Source of the DNA: Glandiceps talaboti
Lineage: Eukaryota > Hemichordata > Enteropneusta > Spengelidae
DNA: 64,000 nt
NCBI RefSeq assembly: GCF_964340395.1
Contig: NC_135560.1
Span: 15,472,098 to 15,536,097, forward strand
Direction: 5' to 3'
Of this stretch, positions 11,246-34,324 are shown piece after piece (position 1 is the stretch's first letter; each line of letters opens with the position of its first letter). Position numbers and translations under genes: made by a program. The notes below the pieces were generated by a model. The model was not told the DNA's origin, made no database searches, and saw only the letters and a program-made list of their open reading frames with translations.

Positions 11246-14200
11246 CCGAAACTATCCGGGGGAACAGACACATTATAAATACACTTTTGAATTAATGCTA
11301 TCATCACTATTTCAATCTTCGTTTGTCTATGAGCAAGTCTTTGACAAGTTGGTTGTTTTTTATCTAATAAACCATACTGTCTTTATTTCTGTATTGAACG
11401 TTACAATGACCGTTCTGATCATATAATTTTTGACATTGTGTCAATAAAACGAACGACGCGGATACTCACATTGCAGAGCAGTAAAAAAAAGTGTCTAAAA
11501 GCCATTTATGTTACTTTCATGAAATCAAACGGCGGACACTTTGTAGAAAGAATTACGAGAATAGTATTTCGTCAAACTAAGAAAAGTATCTGAGTGTCAT
11601 TTATTTTTACATAAAAATAAAAATTAATACAATTTTTGAACAAATCGATCGACCCAAATACTTCTGAAGATTCAAAGATAAACGAACAGCTCTTCTTTCA
11701 TAGAAACTGAAGGATTATGCTAATTAGGTGATAGCTCGAAACTTCACGAATGTTCGGCGTAAACCCTGCATGCCTGCCCCTTTTATAAGCTAAGACTGAC
11801 CAAAGTATTGGAAGGTAACATTTGCTCGGTATCTATGTCTGATCATTTTTTTCTCCCAAACTACTCAAGATAAACATACGATGGAAAGTAGGTCATTTGA
11901 AAATCGTGACTGTTTCAGAATCGTGACTGAACAATCCAGAGATGAATAAGACATAATAAACATTGAAAGGGAAGAACCGATAATACACATTTACTGTTCT
12001 TTGCCATGTTATTTACGACAGGTGAATGCACATAGGTACTTTCATTATAAGCTACTTTTCTCAATTATTATGCTCGTATGCCTGTATGGTATTTGCTCTG
12101 TTTAGCCATTGTAAATTTAAAAGGGATATATTAGCCATGAATGAACAGTTAAAAATAACTTAACATACAGAGAAAAGCCACGGGTATGTCGACACATTTT
12201 AACCATACCGCATATAAGTTTGTAGTCTACGTGGATTGAAAAACAATGCTAGTTTTTCAATGCATAATTGTCTCTTCTAGGACTAGTCGATCACGAAATG
12301 CAACATTTCAACCCCTAGCTTTCATTACCGAACGAGTCTTGCATTTCTTAGGTTTATCTTTACCATAACGAGAAAAAAAGTTGAATCACCACGTAACCCG
12401 TTGTTTGGCTGACAAAAATGATAAGTTGGTCAGATATGAATATAAGGTAATGTTCACCACAACGCTGAGATTCGGTGCAGATCACAACTGTACAGTCTCC
12501 TTCGAAGTCGACCATGCCAATGTCACCCACGTACACGTAAATCTCATAATCAAGGATTTTATGTTGAAGAATGATTATCGTGATTTTAAAGATCACTGCA
12601 GGAAAGTGTTGTCTGTATAATGTTTATACAAAGGCCGAGTCACCGAATAAAAAGCTAATTCTACAACAATTCTCCGTAAAACGCGACTTCTTTATTTCTT
12701 TTCGTGTCTTGCAATATAAAAGAACGCGGATACAATAGTTTAACTAAGCCAAGTGGAAGTTTGCCAATACATTTTCCACTATTAGGCTTGTATTAGCATT
12801 TGCTGGCACGTATAAGATTTGAAGGAACAAATTACTGGTAAATTCCACCTAAACATCAGATTTACTTTGAATGTTTAAGATCGTATGCATATTGCACGAA
12901 CGACACACTTCTGTGGATTGTTTGCAAACAGCTATAAGGGATGAATATGGACTAATTTTCAATATTCCCTTAAGTTTAAACAACAAAAAGAAGGAAGCCA
13001 TGGGGTTTCTGGTTTCACGTTCAATAAGTATATATTTTACGATCACATCTTAATTCTTTACTCTGCTTCGTGATAGACGATTTCTTCTTTTATCTCAAAG
13101 GAAAAAATAGACTGAACGCAAACACTTTCACAGTCACCAGTGACCAACACTCGAGTTGGTCTGTGCACTGTGTGGGAGAGTGATGACATTACTTCCCTCC
13201 GGGCATGCCATTCGTGTTCATCACCTGCAATGACCTGAGAACAGTATCTTTGTCTAAGTCTTAAAGAAATCACAAATTTGAATATCAGAATTTAGTCTGC
13301 CCTGCTTCTCGAAGGATCATATTTCATCTGCCGTCTTTCAGTCATTCCTTTTTTTGTTCTTGACGCCACTTGTTATTTGAGACCACATGAATGCTGGATG
13401 GAGGGGGTGGGGTGGAAATTGTTCATTCAAAAACTGAAACTTTCTTAACATACACTGACTGTATTCAATTGCTCAACGCCAAAGGTAAATCTTATTCTTT
13501 AAATAAATAATGGCGTATAAGTGCAGGGGATTCTCATTCATAATTCTCAGGGTGAACATGAATTATTTGAACAAATCCTTTATACAAATTTACACATGGA
13601 TGTTGTATTTCATACATACAGCTCCTGGAATGACGTCATTGACAGATCAAGATGAGACACTATCTCGTTCATATTCGAGGCTTGTTTTTGACGAATTAGA
13701 ATCATCGTGGCAATAGTGGTAAACACAGACAAATGATAATTTGGATTCCGCAAGGAGAGCGCTTTAGAAAACTCAATATGGATGTACTTGCACAATCTGA
13801 TGTCAGGCTAGACACGAAACGTATTGTTGGGAATATTGTCACGAAAATTGACTACACGTCTGTGGTATTCAAATTTGGTTATAAAATACAACGTTTATAT
13901 TTAAGTGGCAATATATGTTAGCAATGGATATTTGACAAGGAAGTGTGCGTTCTTATTTTAAAAAAATACTGTAATTTATTCTGACTTGCAAAATCAACTC
14001 AATATGAGACAACATAGATCAGGTTGTAACTCAATAGTTGCAAACATAACAATAACAACGATATATGTGTACTATGGTACATACAGGAAGGGATTTGTAA
14101 ACAAACTTACCAATCACAAATAATCAAACTATTTATGCATCATGATGCTTCAACTTCAATATATGGTGAAGCGGCAGACACATGCGCAGACTGGACATGG

Positions 14201-15510
14201 CGTAGTGATTAATTTTCTTTGCCCAATTGGCTTGCAAAATACTTTCATGCATACGCACAAGAACAAAACGAGTACACATTTCATTAGTTTTTATCAACCA
14301 TTGTTTTACAGACTTGATCTTTGCTGTTCCAAAATGATTTTATTCAATAGAAAACGATTAAAAGTTTATTTAATCTTAATTTAATATGAATTTTCAGAAA
14401 GCACAGTGGAGTATAGCGTGTGTGTTAAATGAGTTAATTAAATCTGTACATCATTATCATGTAAGAGGTGTTCAATAAATCGATATTCATATTTAATATA
14501 TTCAACTTGAATGTGATGTTTAGTTGCAAACTCAGAATTATCATACATGATTCATATCTTAACTATCGACATTTTAAATGAGAAACAAATTCAGTATTTT
14601 ATCACCTGATATAATAGATAACCGTTTACATTATGCATGACTTACCAGAGTTCAAAACAGTTAACTTCAAATGCAATTTATCAGGTTTCAGGCCCTGATT
14701 ATTTTACTTATCATTCCACTCGGGTGCATTTTATCATAACACTTATATAAGCAATGGAAATGCTGTGCTTGTGCAGCATTTAAAGTAAATCTTTTTTCAG
14801 TTCCATTGATAAACAACAGTTCAATCAATTTTAACGTGACAGACATAGTCTGAGGTATAGTAAAAAGGACAGCAATATATGGGTAGACATGCAGGCACGC
14901 GTGCGAGCGCAAAGTTATGAAAACACACGTTCACACATTAACAGTCCTAACCCGAAACATTGGTGATTTTAGTAAGCTTATATTCAAGGCCTGGATAGTA
15001 TCCATAACGTTTCCACCCCTATAAATACACGTCTATAAATACACGTATGTATATTACAGCACGTACAATGGTATTAATAAGAGTTCTATTTTGGAGTCTG
15101 ATTCACGTTAAGTTCAGATGATTCCTAATGGTATATCATTGATTAAGTTGGCCTTCAGCCCTAGCCTTCATTTTGTCGCCATACTGAAGGGTTCAGTAAC
15201 GATATTCGCCTACCTATCAAACTCTCTTACAGGAAGCAAAATGCCAAATTCAAGCCCATGCAAGAAGATAAGGTACACCAATCGTGTAGTAGCTTGATAA
15301 AAAAAATCGACCGCCCACACTTCGACGCCGTTCGCTGACAGCTAGAGGGCGTTCCGTCGCATAGCAACGATTCGAACCTGTAAATCTGCGAAAACTTATA
15401 TAATAATGGCGGCAGTTGTAATAAAAATCCCACTTTTCCGAAATTTTAGAAATGAAGGTTGATAATAAAAGTTAATTGAAGTTCATAATAAGGCCAGTGT
15501 AATGGTTTTC

Positions 15511-15572
15511 GTGCACATTTTGTCATAAAATATTGTCGTTGACAACGGCAATATTTTATGACAAAAGTGCAC
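15511..15572. repeat. 62-bp near-perfect palindrome
   Basis: Begins and ends with GTGCAC and is centred on CGTTGACAACG. The arms of about 30 bp differ by one indel and one substitution, so the single strand can fold into a long hairpin with almost no loop. Confidence 0.9.
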
Positions 15573-16967
15573 GCTATTCATTAATCTTGTGAATGTGACG
15601 TTTGGAATAATCAAAACTTTTGTCTACATCAGAAAAAGTTCAAAGGTCACGAGACTCTCGTGACGAGAGTAAAAAAATGACTCGGTAGAGACTCGCACAA
15701 GTACATTTGGGACTGTATCACTTGTGGGATACGTTAGTGCGTCAGACCTTTTGAGGCTTTGATAACGGTTTGACATTCTATCTAACATGTGACAACGCGC
15801 ACGTTTTGGCCTTAATCTCGACTGTTAACGATTAGACGTAATTACTACTTGCATCGAAGCCATTAAGAGTCATCGAATTTTAATTGCTGCCGCCTGCAAA
15901 AATCGATACAACTCACCAATCTTCGGAGACGTCAATAACATTGTTGTTGAAGCCGTCCGTTCGGTAAGTGCCTTCGCCGCGACGGTATTATCGACTCGGG
16001 AGAAGTGACTGTTACTCTGTGTACATACATACTCGTAATGGCATTACTAGAATTACAGAGCCCTTATTCGAATTCCGGGTATGATACAAGGTTATATACA
16101 CCGTACGTATATTCTATAGCTGTTTAGGTTTAAAAAACAAACATCGAAATGAAAATTGTGTGTTAGTTAATTAACATTCAAGAATATAATAACATGTCTT
16201 TCGTAAAGTCTTTCTCAGAAGCAAAAACAGCTTGTCTCTCTACAAGAGTACATTAGTACAAAGTAAAGACTTTTGTTGTTAGTATGAATAAACCAATGTG
16301 AAAGCTAAGTAAGAGTTTCCCACTCCCCCTCACAATATAGCATTGCATGATTTGAATGAAATGTGTGTTTTGTGCCCCCCCCCCCCCACACCCCCCATCC
16401 CGTACATGTTCACTTTTATTTCGTTACAAGGCCTTAGAACATTCCAACTTTATTTTTCGATTTTGAGCATAGATTGAGGTGGGAGATAAAAAGGCGATAG
16501 CCTATCTGTAGACTTGAAGGACTAGCACTACATTATTTTAGCTATCCTAACTGCCATTTTGATTTTTTTCTTGTCCCAAAGCCTGCTAACAGTCTTAGAT
16601 CCCTGTAGTATTTACGCGCCGCGCCTGCCGCGCCACATATTAACGTTCAAAAAATTAACATAAATTATAATAGAAAAGAATCTGTTTCCCATAAAAGTTA
16701 AAACATCTCATGATGAAACCCAATTACAGATGCCACTGTGTCACAGACGTACACTGTGGCACACCACATGAGAATGTTCAAATGACGTAATTGCACTCTC
16801 TTCACCCTTTTACTGATTGTATCAGATATTAAAATAGTAGGCTTTTTGATTGACAACGAGTCGTAATTTATCTCTCTGCCTGTCTCGTGGGGTGTGGATG
16901 TGCAGACATGTGTGGCCAGGAGACTGATGTGGTAGTTTTATCCTTTCTTATTTGAGAGCGTTTTGAC

Positions 16968-18092
16968 TTACCCGACTGCGACTTTGCTCCTGGATCCTGA
17001 GATGGTTTCAGAAAATCAAGAACATACTGATGATGTTGGGCTTCTTGTAGGTCATGTTGAAATTGGACATCGACATCAGACTGTCATTTGTCTTAGCTGG
17101 GTAATGCCTGTTTTGGGAGTCGCGCCAAAACTTTGCAAGTTTGTAGCATTTCCCAGTGGTCCATCACAGTGACCGCATGTTGCAGAGTTCCCGCCTTGGT
17201 AAATACCCGGGGGTAAATATCATTTCGTAAAGTCTTCACCTCAGATTTCAAGGCTCTAGACTCAGATAAATTTATGTAGCGAGGCTGCTTGAAATTGTTG
17301 AATCTTCCAAATCGAATTTGTTGGAGGTTGTCTGTGTTTTTTCTCTGTCTACCGCGAGGTCTGGCTCCGGACTTTCTGGCTGCTATATATGTTTTAGGAT
17401 GTTGATAACGACAATAAATAACAAGTTCACTGCGTTGACACACCGATGACTGCTAAAGTGTTATAACAGTATACACATCTGACTGTGTAGGTGAATGCTG
17501 AAACTTGATGAAAATGACGAATGTGTACAGACGAGCTGCAAACGGTAACAGGCTAACTCAACTGGTAGAAGTACTGAACTGGGTCAAAGTTCACAATAAA
17601 GTTACCTCGATTAATTACTCCCTCTGAGGGCGCTTTACTGGCGCTTCCCTCAACGGGACATTTTAGATTCATCATGGTATGTCTATTTCGTATCTCCAAG
17701 TACGATTTGAATGTTTTATTGCGTACTAGTATTCGATCAATGAGGTTATGTGAAGTGATGCTAGGTAAATACTACATCTAATGACTGTAGATTTTGAGAC
17801 GAAAAGAATGCCAGTTAGGATATATAAAATAGTGTAGTAGCATTAGTCCTTGAAGTCTGGACTAGACTACAAGTAAGGCCTAATAAAAAAAAATTGTGGT
17901 TTCGGTTACACTCAATTTTAGAATAGGTGGGGTAGGGCGATTTTTTTCTGTGTGAGTGTCTAGTTCATGTTTTCCATTGTTTTCCAAATGTTCTTGTAGT
18001 TGTTTATTTCTTCTCATCAGATTACAGCCATTACAGATTGGAAGAACAGTTTTAGAGTGTCTTTTTAAGTTCATGGCAGTGTCCGCATCCAC
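16968..18092 (-). other. Possible minus-strand coding remnants, unassigned
   Basis: Three stretches read like protein on the minus strand. 18092-17880 includes an ICNGC...H...H pattern resembling a C2H2 finger (CNGC, then H after 11 residues, then H after 6). 17443-17093 is a basic frame of 116 codons. 17060-16968 is a frame between a plausible acceptor (AATGACAG) and a strong donor (CGG|GTAAGTC). The frames do not join by clear splice pairs and I recognise no family. They may be exons of an unknown gene, a decayed element, or chance. Confidence 0.2.
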
Positions 18093-21000
18093 TATTTCTC
18101 GTGAGACTCACAATTGTTTACGATTTTTATTATTTTTTTCTCGAATACGTAAAAAAAAGGTTTAGGGTCGGAGGTGAAAAACTAGGAACCAAACAATTAT
18201 TTTTTTTAGGCCTAAGCTTGAAAGAGGGGCATAGGATTTTCGTTTATCGTGTCACCATTTTCCAAAATTGGGTCTATCTATCATAGAAACTAGCACGCTC
18301 CCTTTTTTCAGTGGGAAATAGTTGCATAATTATGACGTCACTGCCATCTTTATATGTATGGCGTGATCTCAAATAATTGCATTGGCATTCCTCTTTATGG
18401 TAAACCGGTTATCTTGATTGGGGAAATCAGTGTATTCTGATACAGATTGAATTATACATTTTCCTCTATTCCCTAGTTGAACCTGCTCAAGTGCAAGAAC
18501 CGTTACACTGATTGATATCATCAAATAGCGGTACACTTGAAACTGTATAAAGCTGTCTTGAACGATAACTTCAATAAACATGTCATTTACTATATAAAAG
18601 AGCACTGTATAATACGTAGAATTCTAAAGAGGTCATACAACGCTACATTAAAATTTAGTCTATGGAAAATAAGTGAAAATTGATCACTCTCCGTATATCT
18701 TCATAATGTTGTGATACTTGCGCAAATTGTATCTAAAGCAGTACATTTGTACGTCTTTTCCCTGTTATATTAATCCATCCCCTCGAGTTATTTTAATTTG
18801 GTCACAAATGTATATACCGCGTATCAATATTCACTGCAATCATAAACTTTTACTATCTTTCTTTTTCGATTTGTATCCATTGTAGCGGACAGAACGTTAC
18901 TCTCCATGGACGCTCACAATCGTATTTAATTTCTTACTGCTTCGTGTTGCCCGAAATGTTACAAGTATTAATTGTCCAGGGACTTGATGGGTAAGGTACG
19001 TTTCGTATGTAATACATCAGACGTGAAGTCGGACCGATTTAATCGCCAACTTGCGTATTCATTGACTGCTTTAATAGGTTGATGTGTGCCCTAGATATCG
19101 AAAAGACTTATATGTACATTTTCACTGCAGGCCAGTCACACTGGCTTTACTCTTTAAAGTAGATCCTAAAGTGAATAAAAATTCGTACTAGTAGCCTTGC
19201 ACGAATCACAAATCGCTTCATTGAGCTCTTTCGTGTTTCCCTCCGTTTCGTTATGCATGTTAAGTATGAATGAATTGCTTGTCAAGACCGATATGCATTC
19301 CGTATTCGCACAATCTTAACTTTCAATTCAATCTTGGGCGTCGACCGGTCAGGGGAATCGAATGCCCTCTTTCGTTACTTAAACGTAATGTATTGCGCGA
19401 GTTTGAAAACAAAAGCATCCAAGTCATAAGGGCGTAGATGGCGCAGTTTTAAAAACGACAGCCTAACTCTGTGTTGAAAGGTTTAATGTTTCTCGCAAAC
19501 CTGGAAAAAAAAGTGAAGTATTTTTTTCTGGAAATCACAATACATTCCTCGTTCATTCGAAAAATAACGTAAAAGAGGCATTAAAACTGACTATGCAACC
19601 ATTATCTAGGATGCCTGTCAGGGTTAAATGACATCTTTACTAACTAGTATATATTTGATTGGTTTATTTAGGGGATTACTGCACGTTTTGTAAGGAAACA
19701 TCGATTGGTGCGACCACACTAATGGGTGTTGAATGAGTCGAGTCGACCAACACAGAGAGTGCACTTCTATCCTAATTACCAATTTCGAACACTCCCCAAA
19801 ATTGCACTCTACAGTCGATTTCAAATACCGTGCCACTACTCTGTTTCAGGCAACCACGCAGAAACCAACAAGAAACTAATATACTGAACTTCAATAGCAA
19901 AATCGCATTTTGTTTGCTACATTTAGTCTAAATGAAATAAACCATGTATTGCAACTCCATGCAGACATTCGGGCGCCAATAGTTTTCTTAGTAGCAAACA
20001 CCCGATGAATGGCGCGTAAAATGTCCTTTGTGGTGTTCATTTGATGTCTGTGTATGTAGTTCATTTCACTTAGACAAAATGTAACTAGAAAATGTACTCA
20101 TTCAATCTTGCTATCTTAAAGTGTTAATGTTTACAGTAGCATGTCCAGTTCCTTATTGGTTTATTTATCAAACAGAGAAGCTGCACGGTATTTTGAAATT
20201 GACTGTAACTCTGTTTCATGTACATTTGATTAGATGAATCATTTGGCTTGCAGCACGTATTGTTAACGCTATTACCAGAAGCTGTACTGATTTCACTGTG
20301 CACGCTAAAATATATACATGGGCGTCAAGAACAAATGTTACTCAACCTATCTTTGACATCGATTTGGGTTTATTTGCAAATATGCTATGTACAATCAAAC
20401 CCAATTTATCATGAGCCCTCACAACTCATGATAATTCAGTCACGTGAAATCCAAATATGGAACTTAGTTGACTGTTAATGTTGAAGTCGAGAAATCATAT
20501 AACGACACTTTATCTTCAATTAATTTATATCCCTGACCGGGGGAGGAGGGGGGGGGGAGTATATGAAATCTGGTTTCATATTGATGATTTTCTGTGATTC
20601 GTTGGAATCCATCTAAGACATGTTATTTTCTGTCTCAAGCAGTGGTGTTTACAACTGTAAGCTAAAGAGACTTCTTGTTCTTGAAATTGGTTGGTTGACG
20701 CAGATAATTTATTTAATCCCGACACAGAATTCAAAATTTGCTAGAAAGATGCGGCTAAAAGTCTGTATATTTCCTTATAGATGAATGTGCTGGGTCGTGT
20801 GAAGGAAGTGTGGAGATGTAATAAAACACACTACTATTTAGCACTGACGCTGTTTCGTTGACTTTATAATAAAAATTCATCCCTCCTTTACTAAGAATAA
20901 CAATATTTGTAACAGGAAATACATGAAACTACAATTATTTTCCTAAATTAGTAAATAAGCAAATATGACAAGACATGCATATAATGAAGCAATCTTTCAG

Positions 21001-21105
21001 GAAAATGATATTATAATATTATTATTTAAATATAATAATCGTCTTTACAAGTTAAAAGCTATATAATTCGCAGACATGCACTATGTTTTGGAGAGTTCTT
21101 TTCGT

Positions 21106-21260
21106 ATGGGTGGTGGAGGCGCAAGCGTAAAAACTAATGGTTATTGTATTTTCTTCCCTGTCTTACTCATACTCCGAGTGGTTGATAGCAGTGTGGAGCG
21201 CGCTAACGTCATATTTCAAAAGGAGAACTTCAAATGGTTCCCGGACGATACTGACCCAAG
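21106..21260 (+). other. Possible first exon with signal peptide
   Basis: An ATG (MGGGGASVKTNGY) leads into a hydrophobic core (CIFFPVLLILRVV), then a hydrophilic segment ending DDTDPR at a consensus-like donor AAG|GTACGG. This is the layout of a secreted-protein first exon. No partner exon was found before the receptor gene begins on the other strand. Unassigned. Confidence 0.25.
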
Positions 21261-21999
21261 GTACGGCTTAAGTGACATCGAAGCATCATATTAGCTTATC
21301 ATATATTACAGTCTGCTGTGCTCAAGTTGATGGAATGGCGGAAGATAGCTATTGATAAATTCTGCTGTCGTAGACGGTCAGTCTTCCATGAATTCTTCAA
21401 TTTCAATGCAGTGACTTCAATTATAATCGATAATGTGTGACAAATACTCTAAACTCTAAAGACTGTGTTTACATTATCTACACTTATTATAAATTCTCAA
21501 AGTATTTCTCTCAAATTACTAAACCGCGACCCAGTATGGGTATATCCATATGCTGACCTCAACTGGTCAAGCATTTGCGTCTCCCTCTTTCTCTCTGTTC
21601 ATTCGGATATTTTCTTCAGCATCTTCCTTCTCCTCAGCGTTATACTGGAAGTATTTAAGACAATAGAAAATATTGATTATTTACCAAACACTATGTTGTG
21701 AACAATTTATCAAGTACTAAGCAGATCTTAATAATTATCTTTGAAAGGTTTAAAGATAAATATACTCTCATATATATATATGAATCTGATGAGGTTCTTG
21801 TAAGTGTGTTCTTCATTCTCCATGCATATTCAAGAGGGGAGAACTGAAGTTTGACTGTAATTGTGCAAGACTACTTTCATAAATACAGCTTATGTTGTGC
21901 TGGCTTTCACCTTGTAACGACAGTATGTCGGTGGGTGGATGTGTTCGCAAGTGTGCGTGCATGTTTCTCGTGTTTGGATCATGAGAATGTATACAAGTA

Positions 22000-22030
<31 letters not shown>

Positions 22031-22082
22031 TGTATACATGTATGTATGTATGTATGTATGTATGTATGTATGTATGTATGTG
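22000..22082. repeat. (GTAT)n microsatellite
   Basis: GTAT/ATAC units with one interruption (GTATACATG). It lies just beyond the glutamate receptor stop codon, so it falls in the likely 3'UTR. Confidence 0.95.
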
Positions 22083-22167
22083 GTTCTTGTTGTTTAAATA
22101 CATTGAAATGGCAGAGGTTATGGGTTCGGGTAATAATAAGCAACAAAGAAGTATGCACAATTGGGTA

Positions 22168-31101
<8,934 letters not shown>

Positions 31102-34100
31102 CTTTTAACGATCAAAATCCGCCGGGCACGGACTATCGCCTAGATACACGTACGTGCAGATGAAAAGGAAGATATTGTACAACAAAATGTAGTTCAGTTC
31201 CTACAGACTTGTGACGATACAACGGCCTGTAAGTGGATTAGCAGATATCCACTATAGGGCGATACCTTTCTAAAGCCTGTCTCTGAATTGGTGATGTAGG
31301 CAGTGGAGTAAATTTGTGGTGAGAAAGCAAGTTAACACACACATACACTTATAATAATTGAAATGCAAATTGATTTACTCGAACTGTGGTAAGACCTTGC
31401 TGCTTTGTTATTTGCACGTCACTTGTCAATATTTATTCATTTACAACCATTTGCTATTGGCAGAACCCAAACCTGGTATTTATGAATAGTACACTCGACG
31501 ACATAAGCTACTATGTGATAGTAAATTAAAATTTCGAGTAAACCACTTTTATGCTATCAAGTGAACGATTTCAATACCATCAAAGATAAAGATCGAACAT
31601 TAGTACATAGACAAATTTAGGTTTTATATACTTTCAGTCAAAATATTGTATAAACTCTGTAAAATGGGGCACAGTCTGTGACTTAATAGGTTTTAGTGGC
31701 TATTTCAGTCAGTATCAATATTCACCCAGGTTTGTCACTCTGGAAACTGTACAAGAGTAGAGGAAAATGGGCAATTTGCATATAATTGTAACCTCGTTAA
31801 AGCGGCACAGCCTGTTAGTCATCATTAGGTACGTTGTTATGGTTCATCACGTCTACAGGTATGTACTACTGGTAATTAGTGTGGGTGTAGTCGACAAAGA
31901 CTCGGTAGTCTTGTCAACATCTGCCATATTTTAGTATTTTGTGAAGTTAAATTTACCGGGAATCTATCAAGGGAGGACTATCTTGAATAAATGAATGAAA
32001 GAATTGGGTTCAAACCTGGCTTGGTTTGATTAAAAATTAACAAGGTCGGTATGTAAAGAAGGGATATGCATATTTTGACCATACCAAACAATGCAGGTTT
32101 CCCCAGGTACTCCGCCAGTTTACGCCTGCTTTAACACTTGGACACTGCGCAAGTGGTAACTGTATTTCAATTTCAAAATTCAATTTGAATTAATAAAATC
32201 TATTATCATTAGAATATGTTAACATACCTGTGAATAAAAAAATATATAGGATAACTGTTTCAGTATATTGACTGTGTTTTTTAGGTACACGTGTAACATG
32301 GGAATAGAGTATGTGTTAAACTTTAAGATTTTATCAACTTTCACTGGCTGCTGACCATGGATTTTGTTTCAACTTCAACAGATTATACCATAGACAATAG
32401 AGTCTCTATTGTATATGATTATACCTTGTGTAGTAGTATGCATACTGTTACTGTTTATATCATTAACTAAATACAGAGCCCACATGGTGTAAGTGATGTT
32501 TGTGTGTTATCTTTATGGTGTCTATGATTATCTCAACATGAAAGCTTGGGATCAGGTTCACTGATCTTGATAGTTCATTAATTGCTTTCGCTCGCTTCTG
32601 GGAAAAGCACTTTAAATAATCAATTGTCATCATAATTAATTGATGTCATTACTATATTACATTATTAATTTCCAGTACACATACCAGGATCCCAAATAAG
32701 GAGCATTTTAATTTCATCTTTATATCAAATCGTTCAATTATTTACGAATAATGCAGTACGATCATGCATGCAGTAGCATGAACACTGTCCTTGCTTATTT
32801 TGTCGAACACAATAGCTTTCATTGTATCTCAAATGATGGACAGTACAACACATACACCATTTTTCTCGTTGAAATATTACAACAGCATCATGTTTGCTTT
32901 TTGGTTCTGGAGAGTAATTTCATGATTTAACATCACATAACGTTCACATGATTGCCAAGAAATAAGAAATACACAACTTGTTTCACATGAATTGTCAGTG
33001 GCAGTGGTTCCAGTGTTGAATCATGGGAGTTGTCATACACACATATGTATTAGATGAACAATGAATATTCATGACTATGTATCTGAAGGTCATAAACCCT
33101 TTATGAGCTGTGAATATTTATTGTTCATTCAATACATACGCATAATTCTTGAAGTGGTGTTCCCCTTTAAAGCGAGCACAATTTTTATTACAGAACCAGA
33201 CTAAAGTTTCTATACATTTTCACTCACACTTCAGTATAACAAAGACACAGATTGATATATTCATAGATATTTAATATTAACTTCTGAAAAATTATTTCCA
33301 GTATTATAGCAGTATCTATATTTTCGCAACTATAAATTTTGTCAAAAACTTTGGCACGACGCCCCATTCAGCAATATAAGAAATACATCTCTGAGATAGT
33401 CTTATATTTTGTATTCACTTACAGTATAAAGAACAGTTTCTGTCAACAGAAAGAAATTTCTGACAATTTAGATCCAGAAAGGAAATAATACATCCATTGT
33501 TACCTGAATGCCTTTGAACAAAAAAAATAAATAGATTTCTACCCTGGCCATTCTACATCACAACAATACATATCTATGTATGTGATTCTACAGCGTTCAA
33601 AATGAGATTGAAAACATGAAAATCCCTAAAATCATGTTTATAAATGTTTCATACTTTCCACTTACACAGTTATTATTCTCATATCTCTTTCTTCTGTCAG
33701 TCGAAAAATATTTATGACCTAATTGTGTTTTTTTTCTACTCGAAGTGACGAGGCAGCTTTGGTTAATTGTGTTTTTCCATGGCTGAAGTTCAGAATGAAA
33801 TAAAAAACATTGAGAGATAATATCTTAAGTATGTCGAACCAGAACAGATGGGGAAGATATTGAATCATGTTCTCCGAGTGACCTGACTTCATTATTCTGT
33901 TTTGATAACACTGCATATAAATATTTAAAAGAGCTGCCATCTTTGTTAACTACTATTGACACAAAAGGCGATACTTTCAGATATAACGTGGCTTGAAACT
34001 GGAATACTAAGTACTATTTCTACCATGGGAGTACTTTTCTTTAAACACAAAAAGTTGGGAAAAACAGGATTATGTAAGTGTTTGCAAGCAGAGTTCAAGA

Positions 34101-34187
34101 GCCTGTAGCCATGAAATTACAAATGTTTGATAAGGTAGTTTCGCACACAGCGACTGGTAATGCAAATCGGTTTCTGTATATCGAACA
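31102..34187. other. Intergenic: receptor 5' flank and TICRR 3' flank
   Basis: About 3.1 kb between two genes on the minus strand. The promoter of the glutamate receptor should lie just above 31101 and the TICRR 3'UTR just below 34188. I see no convincing TATA box or unique polyadenylation signal. A family D foldback copy occupies about 32902-33171. Confidence 0.5.
32902..33171. repeat. Foldback (MITE-like) repeat, family D, copy 1
   Basis: Ends with GTGGTGTTCCCCTTTAA, the reverse complement of the left end of the copy at 39878. Inner blocks shared with other copies: TGGAGAGTAATTTCATGATT, GTATTAGATGAACAATGAAT and CATGACTATG. Confidence 0.65.
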
Positions 34188-34324
34188 TTACATTTTCTCT
34201 GTTCTTAATTCAGCTTTAGTTGTACATCTCTGCCATTTCTTTCTGTGACAGCTGACATCTGATGTACTCGCATCTTTCTCTTCGGTGGTATCCATCTTGG
34301 ACATCTGTCTGCGCCTCTGGGTGC
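34188..34324 (-). CDS. TICRR: TICRR exon 20, C-terminus
   Basis: Acceptor GCAACTAG; phase 1 gives GTQRRRQMSKMDTTEEKD and a stop TAA after 45 codons. The RRRQMSK block resembles RRRPISR near the human C-terminus. If this exon is not used, the protein ends two residues past the exon 19 donor by read-through. Confidence 0.6.

Larger units (their letters stand above)
9067..22167. other. Largely non-coding interval
   Basis: About 13 kb between the INSYN1-like gene and the glutamate receptor 3' end. It contains foldback and SINE pieces near 10.1-11.25 kb, a 62-bp palindrome at 15.51 kb and homopolymer runs (C near 16377-16390, G near 20543-20558). There are weak exon candidates near 12.38, 15.41, 16.97-18.09 and 21.1 kb. 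Nothing else stands out by frame length, splice pairing or recognisable motif. The last few hundred bases should hold the 3'UTR of the receptor on the minus strand. Confidence 0.5.
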
